Shown here: positions 53,119 to 61,357 of the stretch, piece after piece
Layout: every line of letters begins with the position of its first letter
Numbering within the stretch: position 1 is the stretch's first letter
From: JACKHO01 sp041398745
Lineage (GTDB): Bacteria > Planctomycetota > Planctomycetia > Planctomycetales > Planctomycetaceae
Reading direction: 5' to 3'
DNA length: 64,000 bases
Assembly: GCA_041398745.1 (NCBI GenBank)
Contig: JAWKUB010000004.1
Span: 620,001 to 684,000 of the forward strand
The notes under the pieces: generated by a model
What the model was told of the DNA's origin: nothing
Seen by the model: only the letters and a program-made list of their open reading frames with translations
Database searches by the model: none
Program-made: the position numbers and the translations under genes

Positions 53119-53142
53119 CCACAGACAGGAATGTCTGTGCCA
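53119..53142. repeat. Short palindromic repeat (CACAGACA-n4-TGTCTGTG), copy 3
   Basis: CACAGACAGGAATGTCTGTG followed by CCAA, between vertex gene 3 and the aldolase gene. Identical core to copies 1 and 2. Confidence 0.7.
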
Positions 53143-53194
53143 ACCAAACTCAATCGCATACACAAACGCGTTACTTACAGAACGGAATGATCCC

Positions 53195-54085
53195 ATGAAC
53201 GCTTACCACCCTCTCTTCAACACATCCGAAGCCAAAGGCATCAAAGATTGGATCTGCGAAGTCGGCCGCCGGGTTTACAACAAGGGATTTGCCGCCGCGA
53301 ACGATGGCAATATTTCGTATCGCATTGGCGACAACGAAGTGCTCTGCAGTCCTACCATGATTTGCAAAGGGTTCATGACTCCTGAAGACATTTGCATGGT
53401 CGACCTGGATGGCAATCAGCTCGCTGGCAAGAAGAAGCGAACCAGCGAAATTCTGCTGCACCTGACCATTATGAAAGAGCGTCCCGACGTTCGGGCTGTT
53501 GTACACTGCCACCCACCGCACGCTACCGCCTTCGCCGTTGCCCGGGAAGCCATTCCACAGTGCGTGCTGCCGGAAATCGAAGTCTTCATGGGTGAAGTTC
53601 CCCTCGCCCCCTACGAAACTCCCGGTGGACAGCACTTTGCCGATACGGTGAAGCCGTTCCTGAAGGCGACGAATACCATCATCCTGACGAACCACGGCAC
53701 GGTGAGCTTCGGGAAGAACCTCGAAGAAGCGTACTGGAAGACGGAAATCCTCGACGCCTATTGCAAAATTCTCATTCTGGCCAAGCAAATTGGCGGCATC
53801 ACCTATCTGAACGAAGGTCAGTCACGTGAACTGCTCGACCTGAAGCAGCGTCTCGGATTCGATGATCCTCGCTTTCATATGGAAAACTGTGACCTGTGTG
53901 GCAACAGTGCGTTCCGCGATGGATACAAGGCGGCTAATGCACCTGAACCCAAGACCGTTGCATTCGATCCTCCCCCTTCATTCCCTGGCTATTTGAAGCC
54001 TGCGAGCAGTGCCGGCGGAACTGACAATGAGGCCCTCATTCAAGCCATTACCGATCAAGTTTTGGCAGCACTCCAAGGCAAGTAA
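53195..54085 (+). CDS. Class II aldolase (fuculose/rhamnulose-phosphate aldolase type) with C-terminal encapsulation-like helix
   Basis: A 296-residue aldolase of the class II AraD/FucA family. Visible blocks are GFAAANDGNISYRI, CSPTMICKGFMTPED, the zinc ligands in VVHCHPPHATAFA and later NHGTVSFGKNLEEAYWK. Such enzymes split a deoxysugar 1-phosphate into dihydroxyacetone phosphate and lactaldehyde. A Pro-rich linker and a terminal amphipathic helix (NEALIQAITDQVLAALQGK) look like an encapsulation peptide. It is the last gene of the microcompartment operon; a terminator follows 30 bases later. Confidence 0.93.
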   Translation: MNAYHPLFNTSEAKGIKDWICEVGRRVYNKGFAAANDGNISYRIGDNEVLCSPTMICKGFMTPEDICMVDLDGNQLAGKKKRTSEILLHLTIMKERPDVRAVVHCHPPHATAFAVAREAIPQCVLPEIEVFMGEVPLAPYETPGGQHFADTVKPFLKATNTIILTNHGTVSFGKNLEEAYWKTEILDAYCKILILAKQIGGITYLNEGQSRELLDLKQRLGFDDPRFHMENCDLCGNSAFRDGYKAANAPEPKTVAFDPPPSFPGYLKPASSAGGTDNEALIQAITDQVLAALQGK

Positions 54086-54114
54086 GCTTGTAGTTCGCAC
54101 GTTGTAATCGACGC

Positions 54115-54145
54115 AGCCCCGCCGGAATTTCGGCGGGGCTGTTTT
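54115..54145 (+). terminator. Rho-independent terminator of the BMC operon
   Basis: A perfect 10-bp stem (AGCCCCGCCG / CGGCGGGGCT) with loop GAATTT is followed by GTTTTC. It lies 30 bases after the aldolase stop. Confidence 0.9.
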
Positions 54146-54308
54146 CAGTTGGAAGAGTGTTCGAACCGCAGGCCACTGGTGGCCAATGCGACAATCATTG
54201 TACTCCTCGTTTTCTCAGAGGACTTTTGCGAAGGTATTCGATAACGTACAAATGTGAGTGAATCGTCAAACAATCCCCCATGTCTATTCAGAACAAAGCA
54301 GGACAAAC

Positions 54309-54776
54309 ATGATTTGCTAGGATTGCGGTATCGAAGCCCCGACCAAGTATGTGGCGTTCTACCAGAACATTGGCGTTCTGGTGATGAGGTTCACGAAGTC
54401 GGTCGAGGGCAACTTGTGCAAGTCGTGCATTCTCAAGAATTTCTGGAGTATGACGCTCATCACGTTACTCATTGGCTGGCTGGGTACGATTTCCCTCTTC
54501 CTGGCGCCATTTTTCGTGCTGAACAATGTGTTCCGTTATCTTGGTTGTCTGTTCATGGAACCGGTTCCGCCAGATGCCGCGACGCCCCGGCTCACCGATG
54601 AAGCCGCCGATCGTATTGGGCCGTACACGCAGGAAATTGTTGATCGACTCAATGATGACGAGGATTTCGAAGACGTGGCCGACGACATCGCCGATAAGGC
54701 GCGTGTGAGCCCCGGACAAGTCATGTTGTACTTGCGTGCGCTTGTTGCCGCCCATCGAGATAATGACGACGAATAG
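54309..54776 (+). pseudogene. Zinc-ribbon membrane protein gene with an amber codon at position 4
   Basis: ATG 54309 has AGGA seven bases upstream and opens M-I-C-stop-D-C-G-I-E-A-P-T-K-Y-V-A-F-Y, with TAG at 54318-54320. The frame continues to TAA-type stop at 54774-54776. The Cys-x-x-Cys pair split by the stop pairs naturally with CKSC further on, as in a zinc ribbon. Two membrane segments follow (LITLLIGWLGTISLFLAPFF and FRYLGCLF region), then an acidic helical tail with DRLNDDEDFEDVADDIADKA. A shorter product could start at GTG 54351, losing the first Cys pair. Probably a recent nonsense mutation, an alternative start or a sequence error. Confidence 0.6.
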
Positions 54777-55053
54777 CCCAAAAATGTCTGAGAATCTGGG
54801 AGAGGTCTTCTGATTGCGGACGGCTAAAGTTCGTCCATGTGAAATTCGCATGGGGACCCGCTTTCCACGCGTACTGCTGACCACTTATACTTGTGTCGCG
54901 CGTCGCCGGTGCCAAAACAGCGGCATATTGACGAATTGTGCAGTGCTGGAAAGCTTGAGAGTTCTCTCTTCGCCTCGACAGTGACTGTTTACGTGCGTCA
55001 CAAGAAATCGCGTAACTCGACCTCACGACGCTGCAATCAGGAGCCAGTAATCA

Positions 55054-55929
55054 ATGCGGGAAAACAGGCCACGTCACGCCCTGGTCACCGGAGCAGCGAG
55101 CGGAATTGGACGTGCAATTTGTGTCGAGCTGGCGCAATCGGGCTGGACGATTTGCGTCGCTGACATCGACTCCGCAGGCGGTGCAGAAACCGTTTCGGAA
55201 GTCGAACGTCTTGGCGGAAGCGCCGAGTTTTACCATCTCGACGTGACGAAAGAGTTGGAATGGGCGGGGCTCCGCAGTCATCTTCAAGGCAACTGGCCGC
55301 ATATTGATTTGGTGGTGAACAACGCTGGTGTATGTGCGGGTGGAGAATTGGCATCGACGGAAGTCTCAACCTGGGACTGGGTCCACGCAATCAATTTGCG
55401 TGGAGCCATGCTGGGCTGTCACACGTTCATTCCCTGGCTCCGTGAGAATCCGCATGGTGGACACATTATGAACATGTCCTCAATTGCAGGACTGGTGTTC
55501 GCACCTCGGATGGCCGTTTACAACTCGACGAAGGCGGCGCTGGTCGGCCTCTCGGAAACGTTGCACATCGAACTGAAGCCGTACAACATTTCGGTCACAG
55601 CAGTCTGCCCGTGGTTCAGCCCGACCAATTTGCTCAAGACGGGCCGGTTTGCTGAAAAGTCCGAATCTGAATACGCGGAAGGCCAAATGCAGAGTTCGTC
55701 GGTCACGCCGGAGATTATTGCCAGACAGGGACTTGCTGCCACGCTGGCGAAGCGACCGATTTGCGTCGTCGGTGGGCGGGCTCGTTTCTTATCCTGGCTG
55801 GGTCGCTGGTTTCCCAGTGTCCTCCGGACCCTGATTGTCTGGTGGTCGGCCAAAATCAAAAAAGATCCCGTTCCACCGGCCGTCAGCGAGACGCGGCCTG
55901 AGAAGGATTCCGAGGAGACAGTTTCGTAG
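55054..55929 (+). CDS. Short-chain dehydrogenase/reductase
   Basis: A 291-residue SDR. The cofactor motif is VTGAASGIGRAI, then DIDSAGG (acidic residue ending strand 2, favouring NAD(H)), NNAGVCAGGEL, and the active site MSSIAG with YNSTKAAL (Tyr-x-x-x-Lys). An extended C-terminal part (LSWLGRWFPSVLRTLIVWWSAK) is hydrophobic and could associate with the membrane. The substrate is unknown. The dprA gene starts 20 bases after its stop on the same strand, so the two may be co-transcribed. Confidence 0.92.
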   Translation: MRENRPRHALVTGAASGIGRAICVELAQSGWTICVADIDSAGGAETVSEVERLGGSAEFYHLDVTKELEWAGLRSHLQGNWPHIDLVVNNAGVCAGGELASTEVSTWDWVHAINLRGAMLGCHTFIPWLRENPHGGHIMNMSSIAGLVFAPRMAVYNSTKAALVGLSETLHIELKPYNISVTAVCPWFSPTNLLKTGRFAEKSESEYAEGQMQSSSVTPEIIARQGLAATLAKRPICVVGGRARFLSWLGRWFPSVLRTLIVWWSAKIKKDPVPPAVSETRPEKDSEETVS

Positions 55930-55949
55930 GGCAAAAAGGGTTGCGGGTC

Positions 55950-57071
55950 ATGTCACAAATTCCATCGAACGACCGACTGGCTTTGTTGCAGTTGAATCTC
56001 GTTTCGGGCATTGGGCCGCGTTTGCAAACGCTGCTGCTGAATCGCTTCGATACCGCTGAGGGCGTGTTCGCTGCGTCGGGACCCGAATTACTCAGCGTCG
56101 ATGGTGTTGGACCGAAGCTCTCTGCCGCTATTACGGCGGGACGTAGTTTTGAAGACGCCCTTGCCGAATGGGAGCGGTGTTCGAACGCCGGACTCAGCTT
56201 GTTCTTTCGTGATGACGACAACTACCCCGCATCCCTCAAAGAAATTCACGACGCACCCCCCGTCCTGTACTGTCGCGGCAAACTCGAAGAATGCGATCAA
56301 CTCGCTATTGGCATGGTGGGATCGCGCCAATGCACTGTGTACGGTCGAGCGATTGCTGAAAAACTCGGAGCCGGCCTCTGCCGTGCCGGGATAACAGTCA
56401 TTAGCGGTCTGGCGCGCGGGATTGACGCTGCGGCACATCAAGGTGCATTACGTGCAGGAGGACGCACTATTGCCGTTTGTGCGACGGGACTGGGGAATAT
56501 TTATCCTCCGGAGCATGACACCCTCGCAGAGGAAGTCGTTCAGCAGGGAGCGTTGCTGTCGGAGTCTCCCCTGCAGCGCGGTCCAAATCGGGGATTGTTT
56601 CCGCAGCGGAACCGCATTATTTCGGGTTTGTCGCTCGGTGTGGTCATTGTGGAAGCGGGACGAAAAAGCGGTGCCCTGCACACGGCTCGGCATGCCATGG
56701 AACAGGGACGCGAAGTCTTTGCCGTGCCCGGTCGCATTGATACTCCCAGTAGTATGGGGTGTCTGGATCTTATTCGAGACGGCGTCACCCTCGTGCGCGG
56801 TGTCGACGACATTCTCGACGCCCTGGGACCGCTCATTAACCCGGTCCGCACCGGTCCAGAAACAGTTGTGCATGCGCCACGCGAATTGAATCTCAACGAA
56901 CAGGAAACAGAAGTCCTGAACCTCATCGACACGGTCCCGACCCCCATCGACCACGTCCTCGCCGGAGCCCCCATCGACCCCTCCCGCGTCCTCTCGACCC
57001 TCACCGTCCTCGAAATGAAACGCCTGATTGCTCGCGTACCAGGGGGATGCGTGGTGAGAACGGGACGCTAA
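55950..57071 (+). CDS. dprA: DNA-processing protein DprA
   Basis: Loads RecA on incoming single-stranded DNA during natural transformation. The 373-residue product has an N-terminal helical (SAM/HhH-like) domain with SGIGPRLQTLLLNRF. The Rossmann-type core carries GMVGSRQCTVYGRAIAEKLG, VISGLARGIDAAAHQGAL and FPQRNRIISGLSLGVVIVEA. A C-terminal winged-helix domain (ETEVLNLIDTVPTPIDHVL) follows. ATG 55950 was chosen; TTG 55941 is in frame. Present in many bacteria, competent or not. Confidence 0.95.
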   Translation: MSQIPSNDRLALLQLNLVSGIGPRLQTLLLNRFDTAEGVFAASGPELLSVDGVGPKLSAAITAGRSFEDALAEWERCSNAGLSLFFRDDDNYPASLKEIHDAPPVLYCRGKLEECDQLAIGMVGSRQCTVYGRAIAEKLGAGLCRAGITVISGLARGIDAAAHQGALRAGGRTIAVCATGLGNIYPPEHDTLAEEVVQQGALLSESPLQRGPNRGLFPQRNRIISGLSLGVVIVEAGRKSGALHTARHAMEQGREVFAVPGRIDTPSSMGCLDLIRDGVTLVRGVDDILDALGPLINPVRTGPETVVHAPRELNLNEQETEVLNLIDTVPTPIDHVLAGAPIDPSRVLSTLTVLEMKRLIARVPGGCVVRTGR

Positions 57072-57143
57072 CTCACCTTGTTGTGCTGTGATGTCCGCCT
57101 ATGATTCCTTGAGTCTCTATGTTTGCGACGGGGGGATGTGTTG

Positions 57144-57503
57144 ATGTTGGCCAACGTGCGACGCTACCGCTTTCACTTGGCCACCGCGTTGGGATGCCCC
57201 TTGCTGTGTTTCGTGGCGGTCGTCTTGGGAGTCATGGGTGTTTTGACGAACATTGCGGCACTGGTTTGGTTGGGAGAACTCCTGTTTGCGTCTGCCATGA
57301 TCCTGATGCCCGTCGTTGGAATCGTCAGTGTCGTGTGGAGTTGGCGAATGGCCCGTGACCGCCCGCCAGAAGTCAGTGATGCCAACGATGTGGTCGAATT
57401 TCTCCTCGCGGGCGGTGGCGCGGTGCAGGCAATTCTTGGCGTGTTCCTATGGCCAAACGCGGTGTGGATGCTTCTGTGGTGTCTCTCGGTGTCGACCTGG
57501 TAG
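57144..57503 (+). CDS. Small multi-pass membrane protein
   Basis: A 119-residue protein with about four hydrophobic segments: ALGCPLLCFVAVVLGVMGVL, IAALVWLGELLFASAMILMPVVGIVSVV, LLAGGGAVQAILGVFLW and AVWMLLWCLSV. A short charged loop (RMARDRPPEVSDANDVVE) separates them. No domain recognised; function unknown. ATG 57144 was preferred over the upstream TTG. Confidence 0.6.
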   Translation: MLANVRRYRFHLATALGCPLLCFVAVVLGVMGVLTNIAALVWLGELLFASAMILMPVVGIVSVVWSWRMARDRPPEVSDANDVVEFLLAGGGAVQAILGVFLWPNAVWMLLWCLSVSTW

Positions 57504-57532
57504 AGACAGTTTCAACACCTGGTTGAGGTGGA

Positions 57533-57558
57533 CCCCAATGTTTGGACAGTCATTGGGG
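57533..57558. repeat. Short hairpin CCCCAATG / CATTGGGG
   Basis: An 8-bp perfect inverted repeat with a ten-base loop lies in the non-coding gap between two convergent genes. The flanking GGTGGACCCCAATGTTTGGACA looks like the end of an IS3-type element, but no transposase is nearby. Role unknown. Confidence 0.4.
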
Positions 57559-57660
57559 TTGGATAGTGGTACACGGGAGCGGGCGACGAGGCGGCGTGAT
57601 GTTCGTTGTCAGTTGTTTAGTCGCCACATTTTGGGACTCGCAAGGATTCTCGAACGTAGA

Positions 57661-58311
57661 TTAGGTCAAGTGGCCTCGTTTTAGGTTCAGTGGCCCAACC
57701 AGCATTTCGGGACCTGAGATGAGTCCGAAGTCGGCCATTGGTGAGAATCCAGTGCCCGTGGACAGTGAGACCCAGGCATGGGAGCCGGTGAGGTCGACAC
57801 TCACGTAGTCATCGCGACCGTCGCCGTTGAAGTCTCCGATGGCCTGTCCGCTCCAGGAGAGGGAATCATCCCACGCACCCCACAGTTGGGCTGCACTCGA
57901 TGTGGGAGCCATGTCGCTGGACTGAGCCACCCACAGGTTTCGGTCGTTGCTCTGACGAGCGAAGATGTCATCACGGCCATCACCGTCGAAGTCGCCGACA
58001 AGGAATGGTCCGGTGAACGCGGAGTTCGAGAACAGTGGCCCCGTCGAATTCACAATTCGATTGGCGTTGATGGCCGCGAAAGGTGTGGAATCACCCGTCG
58101 CAGTACCATATACGAAGCGTCCATCATTCCTGCGGACAGCCACCTCGGAGCAAACGTCTTGTCCCTCGCCGGTGCCGATGCCGGACTGTTTGAAATTGAC
58201 GGTAACGAACTCTGCCTCTTCGTAGTCAACTTGCTCGTTGCGACTTTTTGTGTTTCTCGTGGCAACTCTCGACGCAAGAACAAAAATCGAGTCCGGACTC
58301 TGGTTGAGCAT
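57661..58311 (-). pseudogene. Probable truncated FG-GAP/VCBS repeat protein
   Basis: A 216-residue open frame with two FG-GAP calcium-type motifs (DFDGDGRDD and DFNGDGRDD) and the linking beta strands. It resembles the C-terminal half of the 58936-61050 protein. No signal peptide or LEPR-XLL segment is present. The N-terminal residues (ATRNTKSRN) are encoded by a copy of a non-coding repeat (58244-58263). This suggests that the original 5' end was lost and replaced by repeat DNA. A functional product is doubtful. Confidence 0.55.
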
Positions 58312-58323
58312 GCGTTGATGCAA

Positions 58324-58929
58324 ACGGTTTCAAGGATTTGAAGACGTGTTCCGTCGCCGGCCGGCTCATAGAATGGGAGAACCTTGAGTCACCCATTCAG
58401 TTGGGAACACATTTCCGACCTGAAACAAATCAGGCCACCGTGAGCGGACATGCTCAATCCCATGAGCCCAAGTTGCGCCAAGTGTTCCTGTTCGAAGAAA
58501 TGTCGGCCACGAAAAACACAAAAAGGTACGAAAACAATCAACTCCTTTTTCGTGATTTCTTGTGCTTCCTTGTGGTCAATCTCCAGACCGGTGGCACAGA
58601 CATTCCTGCCAGTGAATTACGGCAGGCCATGCTTCGGCAGCCGACAAGAATTGCCCGCCCATCGACGTGTTAGAGTCAAATGATTGTGCCATGCCCACGT
58701 CGCGCAGCAGCGTGGGCATGCAAGCTATTAGCCGACTTCCGTTCTCGGAAACGTGTCGAGATTGGTCCTCGATCCCAACCACAGCTTAGGAACGAAGGAA
58801 TTGCATTCCATCGCATGTGCCCACGTCCAGACAACTCCGCGTAACGGGCTTGCGTTTGAATACAGTCAACCGATACGGTTGAACCGGAATTGTCTGGTTT
58901 TTGACTGATATTTTGCAGGCCGTGGGGTA
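58324..58929. other. Intergenic region of 606 bases with repeats
   Basis: No credible gene. It holds an A-rich inverted repeat at 58506-58577 (GCCACGAAAAACACAAAAAG facing its inverse). It also holds a half-degenerate copy of the CACAGACA palindrome at 58592-58611 in inverse orientation. The promoter of the downstream FG-GAP gene should lie in the last 200 bases, but no clear one was seen. Confidence 0.5.
58506..58577. repeat. A-rich inverted repeat (GCCACGAAAAACACAAAAAG family)
   Basis: The left arm GCCACGAAAAACACAAAAAG is repeated, 19 of 20 identical and inverted, at 58244-58263. The right arm of this element (CTTTTTCGTGATTTCTTGTG) is an imperfect inverse of the left. Dispersed non-coding repeat. 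Confidence 0.6.
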
Positions 58930-58935
58930 GTGGGG

Positions 58936-61050
58936 ATGTTTGGAACTCGTGTACGTCGTTCGCGGCGGCGGAAATCGTTTGCTGTGGAGGCATTGGAGCA
59001 GCGCGTACTGTTGACCGGAGCCTTTGCCGACTACCTCGGCGGTGTCGTCATTCCACCAACGCCGCTGGACATCGATTTTTCGAGCGGTGGCATTTGGCTT
59101 CAAGACCATTTTGAAGTCTACGGCTCCGACAATGACATTCCCGCGTTACAGAGTTTTGACCGCGTCACAGGCTCGTCAGCACCTGTAACGTACTTCGCCA
59201 AACTGAATCCTGACGGAAATGTCAGCGGCTACCAGGGTTCCATTTATGACGCCACCATTCTGGATGATGGATCGCTCGTTTATGTCGGTGAAAGTGATGG
59301 TTTCTACTACGCTGCCGAATACTCTGCCTGGTTTCAGAATGCGACATATTGGACGGACGCCGTCACTCCCCACCAACTGCTGTCGGCATACCCTCACTTC
59401 CACACGATTTACGAAGTCGCCTCCGACAGAACGTGGATAGAGCATGGGTCTTACGGAACCCTTGGTGACGATTCAGTCATTTTCCTTCCTGCCATCGGAG
59501 GCTACAACTTTCATCATGACATCTCGTCTGACGCCGAGTACGCCGTTGGCAGTCTCGTGTCAGTTCGCGACGAATTTGGATTCTACGACCCCATCGACGC
59601 CAGCGGTTTCGACTACAGTCAAGTTGGGGATGAGCAACCCTCGTGGACAGGAGTTGAAGTCGACGGCGCCGGAAATTACTACCTCGCGGGATCGTATTTC
59701 GATTTGACGACGTTCGAGCAGAAAGGGGCCGCCTTCTGGGACATTCAGGGCAACTTCCTTGGTACATTTGGCGTTTCAGAATCGGCCTTCGTGGGCTTTG
59801 CCAATGTCGAGGGGCAGTTGGTCGCGGCAGTCAATGTCCTGTCTCCCGTGACTAATAAGGACGAGGCCTTTCTCGTCCGTCTGCCTGACTTCCAGGCAGT
59901 CAAAGTTGAAGATCTCATTGGACAGCCTGCTGCATTCCGGTACAACGGTGCGACCGCGAACCAAATCTTCGCGAGTGACGAGGCCCTCGGCCTCATTCTC
60001 GAGTCCGACGTGGGAACCTTCGTCACGGCCATTAAGACCTTCGACGTCCCACCTCGGCCCAGCAGTGTGGCACAGTTTGACCAAACAACCGGGAAGTGGA
60101 CCGTTGGTCATGCAGTAAATGGTACGTTCACTCAACAGGCCGGTCCGCGCTGGAGTACGGCGGTCACCTGGGACACGTTGACCGGCGACTTCAACAACGA
60201 TGGCCGTCTCGACCTCGCCGGACGACAAATCGAAAACGGCACCTGGTGGGTGGCACTCGACCAGGGTGATGGAACCTACCGCACCTCGTATTGGGGCCGC
60301 TGGAGCCCCGATCAGGATTTCGTTGACGTCACGCTCGCCGACTTTGACAACGACGGACTCGATGACATTGCCGGTCGCTGGACGACAGGGCAATGGTTCG
60401 TCAGCCTCTCGACCGGTAGTCGTTTCAACACCAGTTATGCAGGTCGCTGGGCTGCAGATGGCTGGGCAAACGTTGTCAGTGGCGACTTCAATGGCGACGG
60501 CATGACCGACGTGGCCGGACGCCTGGACTCCGGCCACTGGTGGTTCGGCCTGTTCAACGGTAGCCAGTTCGTCAACAGCTACGCCGGTCGCTGGGCGGGA
60601 ACCGGCTGGCAGGAAGTCGTAGCCGGCGACTTTAACGGTGATGGTCTCGACGACGTCGCTGGCCTGCTGTCGACAGGACAGTGGTGGCAAGGCACCTCAA
60701 CCGGTACCCGGATTATCACATCATACAAAGGTCTCTGGACCGACATTGCCGGGGCAGGACCGTTCCTCGTCGAGGACTTTGACGGCGACGGACGCGACGA
60801 CATTGCCATGCTGGCTGCGGACGGCATGTGGTACGTCAACACCGCCCGTGACGTGGATAACAATCGCTTCACCAAACGAAACTGGGGCGACTGGAGCTTC
60901 GCCACCGGCTGGCAAGCGACTCTCGGCGACTTCAACAAAGACGGCCTCGCCGACATCGCCGGCTACCTTCCCGCCACCGGCACTTGGTACGTCCTCCGCT
61001 CCCAACGCGACTCGTTCGTCAACGAACTGTACGGCAATTGGGTTATGTAG
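58936..61050 (+). CDS. FG-GAP/VCBS repeat exoprotein with a LEPR-XLL-like N-terminus
   Basis: A 704-residue protein. The first 30 residues (RSRRRKSFAVEALEQRVLLTG) match the LEPR-XLL pattern of large planctomycete surface proteins. This is followed by a long beta-rich part without membrane segments. The C-terminal third has at least six FG-GAP type repeats, each with a D-x-[DN]-x-DG-x-x-D calcium-loop, for example GDFNNDGRLDLAG, ADFDNDGLDDIAG and EDFDGDGRDDIAM, interspersed with WWVALDQGDG-like strands. It is probably a secreted or surface-attached calcium-binding beta-propeller. The neighbour 57661-58311 is a truncated relative. A GTG at 58930 is an alternative start. Confidence 0.87.
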   Translation: MFGTRVRRSRRRKSFAVEALEQRVLLTGAFADYLGGVVIPPTPLDIDFSSGGIWLQDHFEVYGSDNDIPALQSFDRVTGSSAPVTYFAKLNPDGNVSGYQGSIYDATILDDGSLVYVGESDGFYYAAEYSAWFQNATYWTDAVTPHQLLSAYPHFHTIYEVASDRTWIEHGSYGTLGDDSVIFLPAIGGYNFHHDISSDAEYAVGSLVSVRDEFGFYDPIDASGFDYSQVGDEQPSWTGVEVDGAGNYYLAGSYFDLTTFEQKGAAFWDIQGNFLGTFGVSESAFVGFANVEGQLVAAVNVLSPVTNKDEAFLVRLPDFQAVKVEDLIGQPAAFRYNGATANQIFASDEALGLILESDVGTFVTAIKTFDVPPRPSSVAQFDQTTGKWTVGHAVNGTFTQQAGPRWSTAVTWDTLTGDFNNDGRLDLAGRQIENGTWWVALDQGDGTYRTSYWGRWSPDQDFVDVTLADFDNDGLDDIAGRWTTGQWFVSLSTGSRFNTSYAGRWAADGWANVVSGDFNGDGMTDVAGRLDSGHWWFGLFNGSQFVNSYAGRWAGTGWQEVVAGDFNGDGLDDVAGLLSTGQWWQGTSTGTRIITSYKGLWTDIAGAGPFLVEDFDGDGRDDIAMLAADGMWYVNTARDVDNNRFTKRNWGDWSFATGWQATLGDFNKDGLADIAGYLPATGTWYVLRSQRDSFVNELYGNWVM

Positions 61051-61079
61051 AGTCGCCAAGGGCAAGCCAGTGGTGCAAT

Positions 61080-61308
61080 GGATGCATCCGATAGATGGTG
61101 GTCGTGCATCAACTCCCCCTCTCCCCCACGATGCACCATACAATGTTTCTCGACTTTCATTGTGGGGGAGAGGGTTGGGGTGAGGGGGAAAATCTGCGCG
61201 GAATTCACGCTCTGGCAACGCTTGGCCCCCCTCATCTGGCCTGTCGGCCATCTTCTCCCCCCAAGGATTGGGGAGAGAAGACATGCCACCATTTATCGGA
61301 CGCACCCC
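61080..61308 (+). mobile_element. Miniature inverted-repeat element, copy C
   Basis: About 229 bp. The left end is GGATGCATCCGATAGATGG and the right end is the inverse of GGGTGCGTCCGATAAATGG, a long terminal inverted repeat. The interior has the pair ctccccctctccccc / gggggagaggg and the pair gccatcttctcccccc / ggggagagaag, in reverse order to copy B. The 10-base GTGGTGCAAT flanks both sides (61070-61079 and 61315-61324), as a target duplication would, although the right one is six bases off. It lies directly after the FG-GAP gene. Confidence 0.85.
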
Positions 61309-61357
61309 ATCGAGGTGGTGCAATCGAGGTGTCACATCTGGCTATCAAAAAATCCCA

